From Branchiostoma lanceolatum (taxonomy: Eukaryota; Chordata; Leptocardii; Amphioxiformes; Branchiostomatidae): a stretch of DNA of 64,000 bases. The notes below the pieces were generated by a model. It searched no databases and had not been told where the DNA came from. It was given only the letters and a program-made list of their open reading frames with translations. How positions within the stretch are numbered: position 1 is the first letter of the stretch; each line of letters starts with the position of its first letter. The translations under genes and the position numbers were made by a program. Below, piece after piece: positions 50,001 to 61,500 of this stretch. The DNA is taken from the NCBI RefSeq assembly GCF_035083965.1, contig NC_089732.1, positions 6,759,383 through 6,823,382 of the forward strand. The letters are read 5' to 3'.

Positions 50001-50466
50001 CAGATAGCTCCCCGGCCTTGTGGGCTGCGTTAGTCTGACGCGGGTTGAAGTGTAAACCAAAGGCCGGGTGAGTTATGATTCCTGCTGCCCGACACGCGCG
50101 TCGCGTTCTGTAGCATGGCGTCCCAACCCCTGCCAAGTTCTGCCGACGCGTCTGCTCTAAATCACGCCACGATCCACATAACGTCCAGCCTCAGCATTCA
50201 GGATCTTTAAAAAGTGTATTAGTAGGAAAAAAAGTAAGACCTACCTGTATCGCAGTCATCCCGTGCTGGTTTTGAGCGTTGACGTCGACTCCTACTTCTA
50301 AGAGTCGCCGTACTTCGTCCAGGTCGCCTCTGGCCGCGGCGGTTGTCAGGTCGTTGCCGTCGTTGATGGCATGGAAGCCGGCCGCCGGCGCTTGTACCGC
50401 TTGGCCACCGGCTGCTCCTTCAGGAGAACTGGTCCCAGCTTCTCCGGCGGCCCCGTTGTGAGCCAT
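41023..50466 (-). CDS. CDKN2: INK4-type cyclin-dependent kinase inhibitor (2 exons, 201 aa, five ankyrin repeats)
   Basis: Exon 1 is 50245-50466 and exon 2 is 41023-41406 (222+384 bases), joined in phase 0 across an 8.8-kb intron. The ATG at 50466 has GGGGATGG context; the frame reaches 50562, but the codon there is GTG. Residues 1-36 are Gly/Ala/Pro-rich. Ankyrin repeats span about 39-71, 70-102, 103-135, 136-168 and 169-190. [22 protein letters not shown], the junction [19 protein letters not shown] (HDAAR at 107-111) and [10 protein letters not shown] match the INK4 family. Five repeats resemble p18/p19 rather than p15/p16, and the junction is where vertebrate INK4 genes split. INK4 proteins bind CDK4/6, block cyclin D kinase activity and keep RB active. 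The neighbours MTAP and FAF1 match those of vertebrate paralogues. Confidence 0.93.
42695..42900. mobile_element. Hairpin MITE, GAAGGTTAGACATCCAG family, copy in CDKN2 intron
   Basis: ACGCCAAATAGCAGTTACTG, AAACGGTCAAACGTTTCAAG and TAGCATCCACT on the left pair with AGTGGATACTACTTGAAACG, TCTGACCGTTTC and AGTAACTGTTATTTGGCGT on the right. It is the same family as 30919-31125. The right end is truncated. Confidence 0.85.
43846..44024 (-). mobile_element. Two-copy MITE, copy 2
   Basis: Reverse-orientation relative of 1608-1808. Ends TAGCCTCTACCAG and CTGGTGGAGGCTA form inverted repeats. Confidence 0.7.
45150..45421. repeat. Tandem duplication of a 135-bp unit
   Basis: AGTGAGCCAAAA...CATGGGTTAACGGTTAAATTTCCAAGT...TTCAGAACATTTT recurs immediately with about 15-20 percent divergence. 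Confidence 0.8.
46207..46575. mobile_element. MITE with TTAA flank, copy 2
   Basis: Full-length relative of 36433-36795. The left flank is TTAA and the right flank has lost it (GGTTTCC|ACGT). The ends AGGCAACCAAATCAATATTA and CTAATATTGCTTGGGTTTCC are inverted. Confidence 0.85.
46728..46881. mobile_element. Palindrome-cluster element, copy 2
   Basis: Four palindromes of the GACAGGATGATCCTGTC type. The last has the mirror core (GGATCATCC) and mirror spacers, so the whole cluster is an inverted repeat as well. The ends are GGCTATTGGCAGGAT and GATCATCCTGTCTATAGTC. Confidence 0.85.
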
Positions 50467-50581
50467 CCCCCGTCGAGGAGACCCCGTACCTCTCACGGGG
50501 TCCTCTCGCCTTTCTCCTACACCCGGCGTCTTGCCTGTCGTCCGAGTGACAATGCTTCTCACAAAAATACAGTCACGTGTG

Positions 50582-50613
50582 GACTTCCGCTACTTCCCCC
50601 TCCCCGCGATTGG
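50582..50613 (-). promoter_or_regulatory. CDKN2 proximal promoter motifs: inverted CCAAT, two ETS-like sites
   Basis: Read on the minus strand, CCAATCGCGGGGAGGGGGAA is followed by GTAGCGGAAGTCC. This gives a CCAAT box, a GC-rich stretch and two GGAAGT ETS cores about 115-145 bp upstream of the ATG at 50466. ETS factors are known activators of human p16. Binding here is inferred. Confidence 0.45.
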
Positions 50614-51744
50614 ATGGGGTGCACTCGAGTCGTTCCTTTTTTGTAGCGTCACCTTCTAAACAGTACGCTTTACTACGAGACGATTTGTGAGCTTCTCGCT
50701 TGTCACTTACGGCACGTTACTTCTTAAAGTGTTTGTCATGCCCATAAAAACATTACGTCATCAAACAACGTGCAGACTTGTAAGTCTATTGACGTCTTCC
50801 ATTCATATTTGACTTCTCCGCTCGGTGAAAGCGTACACTAAAATATCCTCTTGTTTACCTTTGGTGCGAAAGTTCTGTGTCTTCTTACCGCGTTGTCCTA
50901 TCAGTTCGGAGTCTCTGAAGACGTTATCGCACGATAACAGCCCGTTTCCTTGACAACGCGACAATATTTCGATCCTGACGAAAACTGGCCGGCGGTTTTG
51001 CCGTCAGGTTTTGAAACTGTGAGCCCGATGGCTGGCGTCCACCTGTATGGCGAGGCTCGCAGCGGGAGAGCTGACACAGTCAATGCAACAGATAATTGCC
51101 CCCAGCTTGACCTGCAGCTCCGCGACCTCGCAGTACCCGCACAGGGCACCGTCTGAACTTTCGTCTCCGCTGCCTACCTTGTACCCGCACAGCTCCGATT
51201 CTGCCAAAATACCAGCTCAATCAAATAGTTTGTAAAGATAAAAGAGTACGACGTCTCTCAATACCGTATCGATGTTCTTGAATGTGCTTGACAGGGGTCA
51301 CCGAAACATGTCATCAGACTGGTTCTATGACTCTAGTAGTAGTACTCTCGGGTTGGCGCCATAATTTGACTACCGGTGTTCTGCGGTCGGTGAAGGACTC
51401 TTCTGGTGCTTTTATGTTTTGCTGAAGGTTATGAGTTCGATTCCCAGGGCGCTATAAAGTTGTTCAGTAGAGTTGACACAGATAATAAGGTGTTGACAAG
51501 GCTGAACTGTCTCCACCCGCTGTGAGTTGTATCCTTCTCAGACGTGTTCTGACATCTGTAGTAATGTGCTCTGTCTGTGCCTTGCTTCTGATCGTATTTC
51601 TTGTCAATCCGGTCGGCTTCTCTTATAATTGCTTAATGTACGCTACATGGAAAGTACGTTAAGTGTCCTCTGGCCACTGGACGACTGTCCTATGTGTAGC
51701 CTGGCGCCTTAGATGTCTAGTAGAGGGAACGCAATTATCTCTAC
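50614..51744. other. CDKN2 upstream sequence
   Basis: No gene is supported. A Cys-rich minus-strand frame at 51004-51207 lacks an ATG. Confidence 0.5.
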
Positions 51745-51921
51745 CTGGATATCGTCTGTGGTCGGGACTAGCTGACACCAGTCTTTCCCCGGCAGCCCCG
51801 AAAGTCTATCCCGCAGAAAGCGACGTTTGTTGGTAGCGCGACCTTCCCGTAGCCAAGCTGAACGTCGACGCCTGAAGTCACCTGCGTGTCCCTTTAAATA
51901 CGTGTCGCCTCCTCCGTCCAT
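51745..51921 (-). CDS. Putative alternative first coding exon (59 codons), upstream of CDKN2
   Basis: The frame starts MDGGGDTYLKGHAGDF at an ATG in perfect Kozak context (ACCATGG, 51921). It has an Arg/Lys-rich middle (FRRRRSAWLREGRA, NKRRFLRDRL) and ends TTDDIQ at a donor CAG|GTAGAG in phase 0. The frame would close 12 codons into the intron. Phase and the terminal Gln match CDKN2 exon 1, so splicing to 41406 would give a 186-residue protein lacking the first ankyrin repeat. The position, upstream of the normal exon 1 on the same strand, recalls exon 1-beta (ARF) of CDKN2A, but here the reading frame would be shared. It could instead begin an unrelated gene or be chance. Confidence 0.35.
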
Positions 51922-52587
51922 GGTATTCAAATGGAGCGGGCAGACCCGGGCACGTCCCGCTGTCGGGTGCCGGATTGGCCGAGACCCCGGTCCGCGTGGG
52001 GCGGTCTCGGATGTATCCCGTTCCCGCCTTCCCGTACAAAATTTCAGCCGTGCTGCCAAAGGAGAGTTGCCCCGGTAATATCGCAACTTGTCTTATCCGT
52101 ACAGCTTTTTGGGCGCGGATCATAAAGCCATTCAAAGCGATCAAATGACCATTAGGGCAGAAAAAAGCTCCATCTATAAGCAAGCGTGCCCACGGCGCAG
52201 GTGAACAGCAACAGATAACGTCATCGCGTACCTTCTAAAAATAGACGACGCTATACATGCCGTAAAACGAGGTAGATAACATGGGACAGTCGTAAAATAT
52301 AGCTGTCGTAAAACACGCATATCTCGCACGTATTTTGTACATGCGTAACGCTAAACTACAATGGAACGCCCCGAAAAGGGGTGATATTTTTCTCTTTGTA
52401 TTTTGATATCAATATTTCGCCATACAGTTTCGTATCAAAGTCATTAGAGAGTATTTTAGAATATGTTTCTTTCATGTCATTACAGCATACTGTTCTTATA
52501 AGATTCGTTACTTTACTGGAATAGTTATATATTTTATTTATTTTCCCCACATAGTCTGTGGTATGTTCACTTGCATCATAAACAACA
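51922..52587. promoter_or_regulatory. FAF1 upstream region (divergent from CDKN2)
   Basis: The CDKN2 and FAF1 start codons are 2.1 kb apart in head-to-head orientation. The ATG of FAF1 is embedded in AACAATGGCGGCGGAC, a YY1-type start motif. No TATA box is evident. The rest is AT-rich and unremarkable. Confidence 0.45.
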
Positions 52588-55500
52588 ATGGCGGCGGACA
52601 GGGAGATGATTCTGGCCGATTTTCAGGTACTTTTTGGTCAAATTTGAAGCAAAAACAGCGTCATGTGTGTACCATTTTAACGTCATCGGCTGTCAACAAA
52701 ATAAGAAATCGATTCATAATCATGATATGAACTCGTTCCCTCTGGATTTTGGGCGATGACGTGTTTTTTTCTTGGTTGAAGAAGAAGGCACTGGAAGCCA
52801 TGTCTTTGTCATTCAGTCGCAGTCCGCAGACAACATGCATGCATGACGTCTACAAGACCCCAGACTTGTCCTGACTGCATATTGAACGATCTCGTAGCCA
52901 TTCGTTTTCCTTTTGATGTCTGGAAACGATTCAGTATCGCTAAACAGTCGTATAGTCCGTGCAAAGAGTTCGCAAACACGCTTTTCCAATCTTCCGTGCC
53001 AGACAAAAATGGGTAAGGGGAAAACCCTGTATAGGTACCCGTACCCGTATACCTGTATAGGTATACCGGTATACCCCATTTGGGGCCCCGACAAGCCAGG
53101 AAACACGCTATGACGGCCGCCATATGGGGCACCCAGAACGGCTTTTTTTTACGGTCTCCACATTGATATAAGACACCGTGAAACAGTTGACTATACTCGG
53201 TCAGAAAATAGCTGAACCATCATATTGTACGATCTTTTGATTTCTATGAAGGACAGAGTTTTGGAATATGCGACGTTCGTACGGAGCTCCTGTCAGAACG
53301 TGCGAGCACCAATCTCGGAGACCTTTTAACTAAACCTGTTCTGAAAAGAAATAGAAAAAAACACTCAAACTATCAACCTTTCCGCATTTCATTATCTTCA
53401 GATGCAATACTCATGATCTGTTTGGCTGGAGCTGCCAGTAAACCTGCGTAAAACCTACAGAAAACGCCCGGTTCTCGATGCATGTTACGCGCCGAAATGA
53501 CCACTTTATATATTGCGACACAAACATTACGGCCATTCGGCGTGATTTGTCTGAATATGCCGTGCTCGGTCTCTGTCTTTAGCGTGAGGTGTTTCCTGTA
53601 GGTTTTCCGTATTAAACCTTTTCAGAACGGGTTCAGTTGAAAGGTCTCCGAGATCGGTGCTCGCACGTTCTGACAGGAGCTCCGTACGAACTTCGCAAAT
53701 TCCGTATATTCCAAAACTCCGTCCTTCATAGAAATCAAAAGATCATAAAATATGATTGTTCAGCTATTTTCTGACCGAGTATAGTCAACTGTTTCACGGT
53801 GTCTTATCATATCAATGTGGAGACCGTAAAAAAAAAGCCGTTCTGGGTGCCCCATATGGCGGCCGTCATAGCGTGTTTCCTGGCTTGTTGGGGCCCCAAA
53901 TGGGGTATACCGGTATACCTATACGGGGACCTATACGGGTACGGGTACCTATACAGGGTTTTCCCCTTACCCGACAAAAATATGCATGTGCGATTGGTCT
54001 CCAACTTACAGTAACTTTCCCATCGTATATATTCAAAGATACCCCGGAGAAATATTACTACTAGTGCATGTATCTTTATCTGAAGTAGGCTCACTAAAGA
54101 AAGGGGGCAGGAAATCTTTAAATCTCTGTCTTAATTTAAAGTTCACATCGCTAAGTAAAAGGAGATGTTATTTTAAGGGTTGGAAAAACAGCTGATTACA
54201 TAATGATGATTAATCGTTATATATGCTACATATTTTCTGAGATGACAAACAGGCCTTTTATTTGGATTCACTTGGGAATTACTGGGTTTGTAAACGTTGG
54301 AATATACATCTTTGTAAACTTCATTGGTTCTAGATTCATTACTTCAGCATAAGGTATCAAGAGACAGTTTATCTCATTCTCATAAAACCTTCAAGCAAAG
54401 CAGATTACATCACATGTATGCCATAGAAATCAAACAAAATCTATTCCTATGAATGAAACATATGTATTGGAAATACTGAATGAAGAAACTAAGAAAGAAA
54501 TTGTTCTTTTGTCAATACATGTATCACACTTTCCATTTTGTTGCACCAAGGAGGTTTAACCTTCTTGGTTGCACTTCATTGAAACTTGAAAGACACAGAA
54601 GAGACAGTTTGAATTAAAATCTGATGTACAGTGGCAAATACATCAAAAGACTAGCAACCTTTAATCAAGTGTATTGAACAGCTCTACAAGTAAAAATGAG
54701 TCTTTGGGACAAAAACATAAGTTTATTACTACACAGTACAGCATATTTCTCTTGCAAAGTTAGATTGCAAACTTACAAAACAGTACGTGTAAGTTCCATA
54801 CTCACACAGTGTGAAATGCAGATGTAAAGTTGAATGAGTCATTAGATGGTATGACAGCACGACATGTCCAAATCCCTCTAGCCCGATAACCTCCGAGATT
54901 CCTGCCACTGTTACAGCAACAAGGGAGACATTCCGATGTCCTGACATCTAACATAGACACAGGACATGACACACATTCCCACCAACTCCACAATTCCAAG
55001 TATGCGTATTTGTAGGTTTTGTCCATTTCATCCCTTACCCTGGATTAACAGATTCAAGTCAATTCAAATCTAATTCAAGTGCTACTTTCACACAGTTGGC
55101 TGAGGCAGTAGTAGAATCATGTGGAATTCCATATTTGTACAATTTCAACATCTATCAAGAAGATGGTAAAGTTATCAATTAAATGGGACCACTAACCTCA
55201 ATGACAATGGACAATGTAGATTTCTACAGCGTGAAAGCAATGACAATGTTGTTATATCCTAATTAGAGTCATGTGAAAGGTATTTGTTCAGAGTAAGCTG
55301 TCTCAAAAGCTGCTTATCTTCAAATTGCTGGCCATTTAAGGGATGAGCGACATGGAATGTATTGTGTGCGATTTGTCATGTACCCACTTCATCTTACCAA
55401 ATGTCCTTTATAGATTAGCATAGTGAAAAGATTGTTGGAAATAGGTGTCATTATGAATTACGGCTTATACAGAAGCTGAGTATGAATTGTCGTTGCGTAT

Positions 55501-58500
55501 GATGTTATTTGGGTCCAAACGTAAGCCTGTGATTATGCTCATTTTTCAGCAATTGGCATACCTGATGCATGACAACATTCCCTGTGATTCTTAGGGTGGT
55601 CTCTAATTATGTGTCTTTGACATTGGTTATTTGGCAAATACTGAAATAGTAGTGGACAACCTCAAGCCAATCGTTCACACTCATGTCATATCTTCAGAAA
55701 AGACATTGTTGCTGCCTAGTTCCCGTTGAGAACTTCATTTGAGCCCACACCAACTAGTTTCACCTTGTGTGTGGCTTTTTCAAGGATCAGAGCTCAAATG
55801 AGTGCAAGCACAGTGTGTTCTGGGTTTTATAGGCCAGGTGCAAAGTGCCCTAGGTGGCTTAACCAATCACAGTTCAGCAAATATCAAGTAGTGCACTCTG
55901 CTCAGTGCACTGGCATTTGACATTGGTTATTGTTGCAGAGAAAGCCTTACATGACTTTTTCCTTAACTGGTGTTGTATACTGTGTGCATAGGTTGTTTGG
56001 CCATGGTTTGGGTTCAGTGCTGTTGTATCTCATATTCAGAGATTTCCTGAAAAGGAAAAATACAGTCCCTAATGGGATATGGACAAAAGAACAATGTTAT
56101 TGAATGGTATCGCATAGGTGATAATGTAAATCATGAAATTTCTGTGGTGGTTTTACATTTGTGGTTACTGCAGTACTCTTACTGCAAACTTATCACACCA
56201 CAAACATGTACCCTATCTGGCATTTTGATACCAATGTTGTTTCTGCCACCAACTAAAAACATGTGATTCACTGTGAACACCTGCTTCCCAATCTACTACA
56301 AAATTAAGTCCCGGCAAGGTTATATCAGTTTACATTACTGGTACTTTCTCATTTAGTAACTTCTGAGAAACTGTGAACTTACATTTTTCATCATCGCATC
56401 CTAGAATACAACAGAGAACATTACAAACGATAGCACTAGAAATATTGTGAATGCATTGTTTTGGATTAACTAAAAGGGAAAGAAAATGAGAAGTGCAGGT
56501 GAGATTTGTCTAGTGCAGGTACTTGCAAAGGGGACATGATGATCCTGTCAGCAGTTGAAAAATGTGCACTATTGACAGGATGATCCTGTCAGCAGTGGAA
56601 AATTTGCACTATTGACAGGATGATCCTGTCAGCAGTAGACAAATTTGCACTATTGACAGGATGATCCTGTCAGCAGTAGACAAATTTACACTATTGACAG
56701 GATGATCCTGTCATCATTTGAAAATTTGTACTGTTGACAGGATGACCCTGTCAGTAGTGGAAAATGTGTACTATTATTGACAGAACGATCCTGTCAACAG
56801 TGAATTTTCCGCTGTTGACAGGATCATCCTGTCAATAGTGCACATTTTTCCACTGCTGACAGGATCATCCTGTCAATAGTGCACATTTTTCCATTCTAGA
56901 ACATAAGTACAGTATCTGTTTTCGGATATTTTTGCAATTTACGGCATGTACTCGCTCATTTTGCAGCTGCTTTGTACGATTTGCCGTATGATCACAAACT
57001 TTTCTCCTTTTTTTGGAAACGGATAAAAATTGATGTATTTTATTCAACCCATCTCAAAAGGAATACACACCTTCACATAGGAGTAGAATGCAAAGCCTTT
57101 GTCAGGTTTTATTTTATTTCAGAATATGGCTAATTTTGTTGAATATTACATTATACACTAACTGATATATCATATTTACACTTTGTTTCCAGGCTTGTAC
57201 AGGGATAGAGAACATAGACGAAGCGATCACATTACTGGAACAGAATGACTGGAATCTTGTGGTAAGTATGAAGGTTTTGTAGTGACGACTTTACTACTTT
57301 TACTTCTTCATTACTAAATGTTTATTGTATACAGAAAATATTAATTTTTTTGACTTCGAGGTATGATATTTGAAGGTTCAAAAATTCTTAATGTGAATTG
57401 CATCAGGCTGTGGCGGTGGAAGCGGAACAGGCTTATTTTTGTTTTCAAAGTTTTGTTATCGCCAGGCATGTGCCGTTTTGTCAAATTCGATATGCTTGTC
57501 GCGCTGGATAGTCGCCACCGCAAGCCATATTTGGTAAAGGGTCGTCTTGTTTTCGGTTCTCTTAGCCGTGAAGAGGAAGTAGCCAAAGGATTGGCACATT
57601 TCTGCTTTATACAACTATTTGAATATGGCAAATTAGTTGATCAGATTTTCTTTTTTCTTTTCATCAAGAATTGTTGTAGATAGCAAGAGCCTTTCGTCTT
57701 GAAAATTTTATATGTGGTCAGACTGCAATAATTCATATGCAGTAGAATGAACAGGATATTGTGGTATTGTTAAAAGGATGTTCCCACGGTTAGGGCAGGG
57801 CCTTGTCAGAGTTTTATTCCGTGCGGAGCATGGCGTCGTGCCAATGGAATTCAACGCCATTACATCACCTTCCATAGCGTCTGTGCGCTCAGTGCGAAAT
57901 TCCCTTCAGGATACGCTATCGGAAAAGCGTATGATGGAAATATGCTAACAGATGTTTATTCTTGCGGATATTTTTGAGATACCGCACTTTGCGGTAAAAG
58001 CCTTTGATTTGGCGAGAACTTCTGCTAGCGTACTGGGAAACTGTCCGGAAAAACGTGTTGATTGCGTTAGTAGGAACGGATGTGCGGTCGGACGAATATG
58101 CGGAAACCGGAACGGCGCCTATCATCTTTGCTACCCTTTACTAAACCCGTTCGATAAAGGGGGGAAGTTCCAGTCACAATGCCACCCACCCACACAAAAA
58201 TGCTGTTTTCAATATTTTCTTTATGTTGGCAAATGAATGGTACGTACTACAAGTAACTGTAAGAGTTACCAAGTACCGCAAACAAAATGAATAAAAAGGA
58301 AATGGCAAAAATATTTTTTTCATATGGAGCAAGACATGTAGACTTGTTGTCTTTCTTGCAGCACTAATGACTAAATTTCGCTCCTGGTAGCAGCCCACCC
58401 AACTGACTGACCCAATTAAACCCTTACAGCGAGAGATTTTAGAACACAGACAGAGACTACATTGTAGAACGTTTATGATGAATGACAATAATTGTGAACT

Positions 58501-61500
58501 TAAGGTACAAACTGATGCAAATGGTACTTTGATGCTTAGATCCACATGTGTTGTTTTGTTTTCCTGTGTCTTCAAACCAGGCTGCTATCAATGGAGTCCT
58601 CCCAGAAGAACCCATGCAACAGGCCCCCAGCGTTCCCGAGGTTCCCCCGCCTCTAGTAGAAAGGTGAGATACATCTAACACAAAGTCACGCTTATGATCT
58701 TTCTTTTCTGTGTAAAAGAATGTCCGCATTTCCATCCACACACTACTCAGTACTGTGAATGCAAAAAAATAAGTGGGGACTTAATTTGGCGGTAGGGATA
58801 AAATGGAGTGTTCGCAGTACTTTTGAGTTCGCATTTGAACCAAGAGTAACGCATTTCCATCCACACACTACTGTAAATGCAGAAATGTTTGTGGGGATTT
58901 AATTTCGCGGTAGGAGAAAATGGAGTGTTCGCAGTGCTTTTGAGTTTGCGTTTGAACCAAGAGTAACGCTACAGTCACACAATGGAACGGATTTTTGCTG
59001 TGGTTTTAATTTAAGTTCGTGGTTAAGAGTTCACCGCGAAAACTGCAAACATAAATCACCACAAACATTTCTGCATTTACAGTATCTTAGAAGTGGCAAT
59101 GATGTCGGACACAGTCTCCATTGTTTTGAAACTCCATCTTTCATGTGTGAAATAATATAAAGCTATGTTTGTATGAAGAATTCTAAGAAGGTTGAAAGTT
59201 TAGACTGGTAATCACTAGATTTGGGAAGTTGTAATGGGAAGGATACAAACCCACCCTTTCCTCCAACATCTTTCCTATCACAACAGGAGGATGTGTACTT
59301 CTGGTCTTTTATAGTCTATACACTCATGCTGTACTGTATTGTCCTATGGAGTAATACTATGCTTTTTCTGGTCCTGTATTTCTGACACAAGCCCAAAAAA
59401 AGTCTTAGACACAAAGACGTTTTTGCAGAATAGGGACACTGCAACTAGCCTGAGTGTCATTCTAGTTAGTTCCGGGGCTCCCATACTCTCCCATTCACTG
59501 TATGGGTGCCCTGGAACTAACTAGGATGACACTCAGGTTATACTGCAACATTCTTGTAGATTCAAGTTTAGTAACAATAACCTGTCACAAGTTTTAACAA
59601 TTGATATTTTCGTTCACGTGTTCTCCAGTCCTGACTTATCAGTAGTTGGACAACAACTACAAGCAATGGCGGGGACGTCCACGTTAGGGTCGCCATGGGA
59701 ACCAGTGATGGCAGGCCCCATGATGCGGCCGACACCCCGCATGTTAGAGTTCAAAGTGGAGTACAGGGAAAGAACAGTGGACGTCATGCTAGACGATACC
59801 AGTACTGTAGGTGGGTTGGATGATTACGGCAGGATGATTTTCCATCATCTCTGTTTGTTTGTTTATTTATTTGTTTGTTTTATTTAGATCTTTTTTTTGA
59901 ACATTTCTTTAGTCAGTTTTTTAACAGAAACAAAGAAAGGCTTCCTGTGTTGAATATGCAATGTACATGCATGTTCTCATTGCTAGTGGTATATACCATT
60001 GGCCATGTTTACATGCTCAAGTCCAAAGGCCTTTGATTTTGTTTCAAAGTCTGCATAAAAGGATCAAGCAGCATGAAGTTAGTTCTGCAGTCTTTATTCA
60101 GGTGCAGGTATTTAAAGCTTTTGTGCAGGTATTTAAAGCTTTTAGTGAGTGTAATACGAGCTAGCATTTCACCCCAACATTTTCACAAACCTATTGAAGA
60201 TGATCACAAACTACATGTATTTCAAAGAAACCGCATGATGATTTGAGAAAGCCATGTTGACTTTCCAGTCGACTTGTTTTTAAGAGGCTCTTATACTTCG
60301 TGCTTCCACATAAAAGGAGTCCCACACATCAAAGGATGTCATTGAGAACTGGTATTGTCTGTCCAAGCCAATGAGATCCCACCTGTGATTATGCCTTGTT
60401 CTCGTAGCATGACGTCATTACACAGCGTGTGAACCCCCTAAGGCTAGCACTGACACTTAGAAGGGTACGAAATAAGAACAAGATACGTTTGACTTGAAGG
60501 AACTGATCTTATAATCACTTGGAAGTACTCCAGGCCAAGGGTTCAAACAAGGGCTCGCCCCTGACAAGAGAATATTCCAAGGAATAATTGAGTTGTCTTT
60601 ATAATTAGTTTTTAAGACAGGCAGCCAGGTGCTTGTGATATTGTGTAACAGTCCTGTCAATATACATTGGAGAGGAACACAAAGGGACCTTTATGATCAA
60701 AATGTGCGGAGATGTATTCATACTCATGCACTGTTTTGTTTTTACTGAATTTTTTCATGTGCTGTGGCAGGACAATTATTATACGGAAAAAAAGTTTTGT
60801 CGAATAAGGACATTCTTTTATCAAGTTCAACAGCAGTATCTTGATACAAGGAGCGAAACATGCAAGAAACTTGAATAAGAAGTGAACTTGTTAATGAACA
60901 GAAGACATATGTATTTATATCATTGGACAATTTTGAATTATTTTACAACTAGACCTTGAATAAATTGAAGAAAAACTCATTTGAGTGTTAGAGAGAATAT
61001 TTATTCTGTACAGGCTAACATGTAAACACAGCTGTGCCATACAAAGAAAATCTATCACATTGGCCCTTGTAGCAGAGATACATGTATGGCCCTGGGTCTA
61101 TTAGTATTGCAGTAAAAGGCTCAAGGCCTCTGATGCTTCATTGGGTTTCCTTGTAGCTTCAGGCATCAGGGCAGAAAATCCTTGACAGGAAGGACACTGG
61201 AGTCTTCGTTTACAGTTCAAACGTTCATTCGATATCTGTAGAATGATGGTTGTTCTGACACCCCCTCCCCCATCTGTCTGTATCCCCCCTCAGGTAATAT
61301 TAAGGAGGTTTTACAAGCAGAACTGGGGATTCCCACAGACCAGCAACACCTGCGAGGGTTCAGCCAGGAGGAACCTGATGATGTGAGTATAGTTTGATGG
61401 ACAGAAATATAAGTCTTGTTTCTTCAGTGGATTCTCTTTACTGTAATTCTTGTGTCTTTCACTGTTACTTAATGTTTCACTGTTTTCACGATCACCTCTT

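Noticed and set aside
50467-50562. N-terminal extension of CDKN2 to 50562
   Set aside because: The first codon there is GTG, not ATG. The ATG at 50466 has better context and fits the family.
51004-51207. Cys-rich minus-strand frame between CDKN2 and FAF1
   Set aside because: It has no ATG (the frame opens with TTG), no clear acceptor and no recognisable family, although a CAG|GTGGAC donor-like site is present.
53756-54094. Open frames on both strands near 53.8-54.1 kb (and their mirror at 52.8-53.1 kb)
   Set aside because: They are readings of the foldback element arms; the same peptide appears from both arms.
56533-56893. CRISPR-like array
   Set aside because: The regular spacing of a palindromic repeat is superficially similar, but the spacers are themselves repeated, the orientation flips, and the context is an animal intron.
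57363-57683. 106-codon plus-strand frame in FAF1 intron 2
   Set aside because: It does not join the FAF1 frame and no family is recognised; FAF1 exons 2 and 3 splice cleanly around it.
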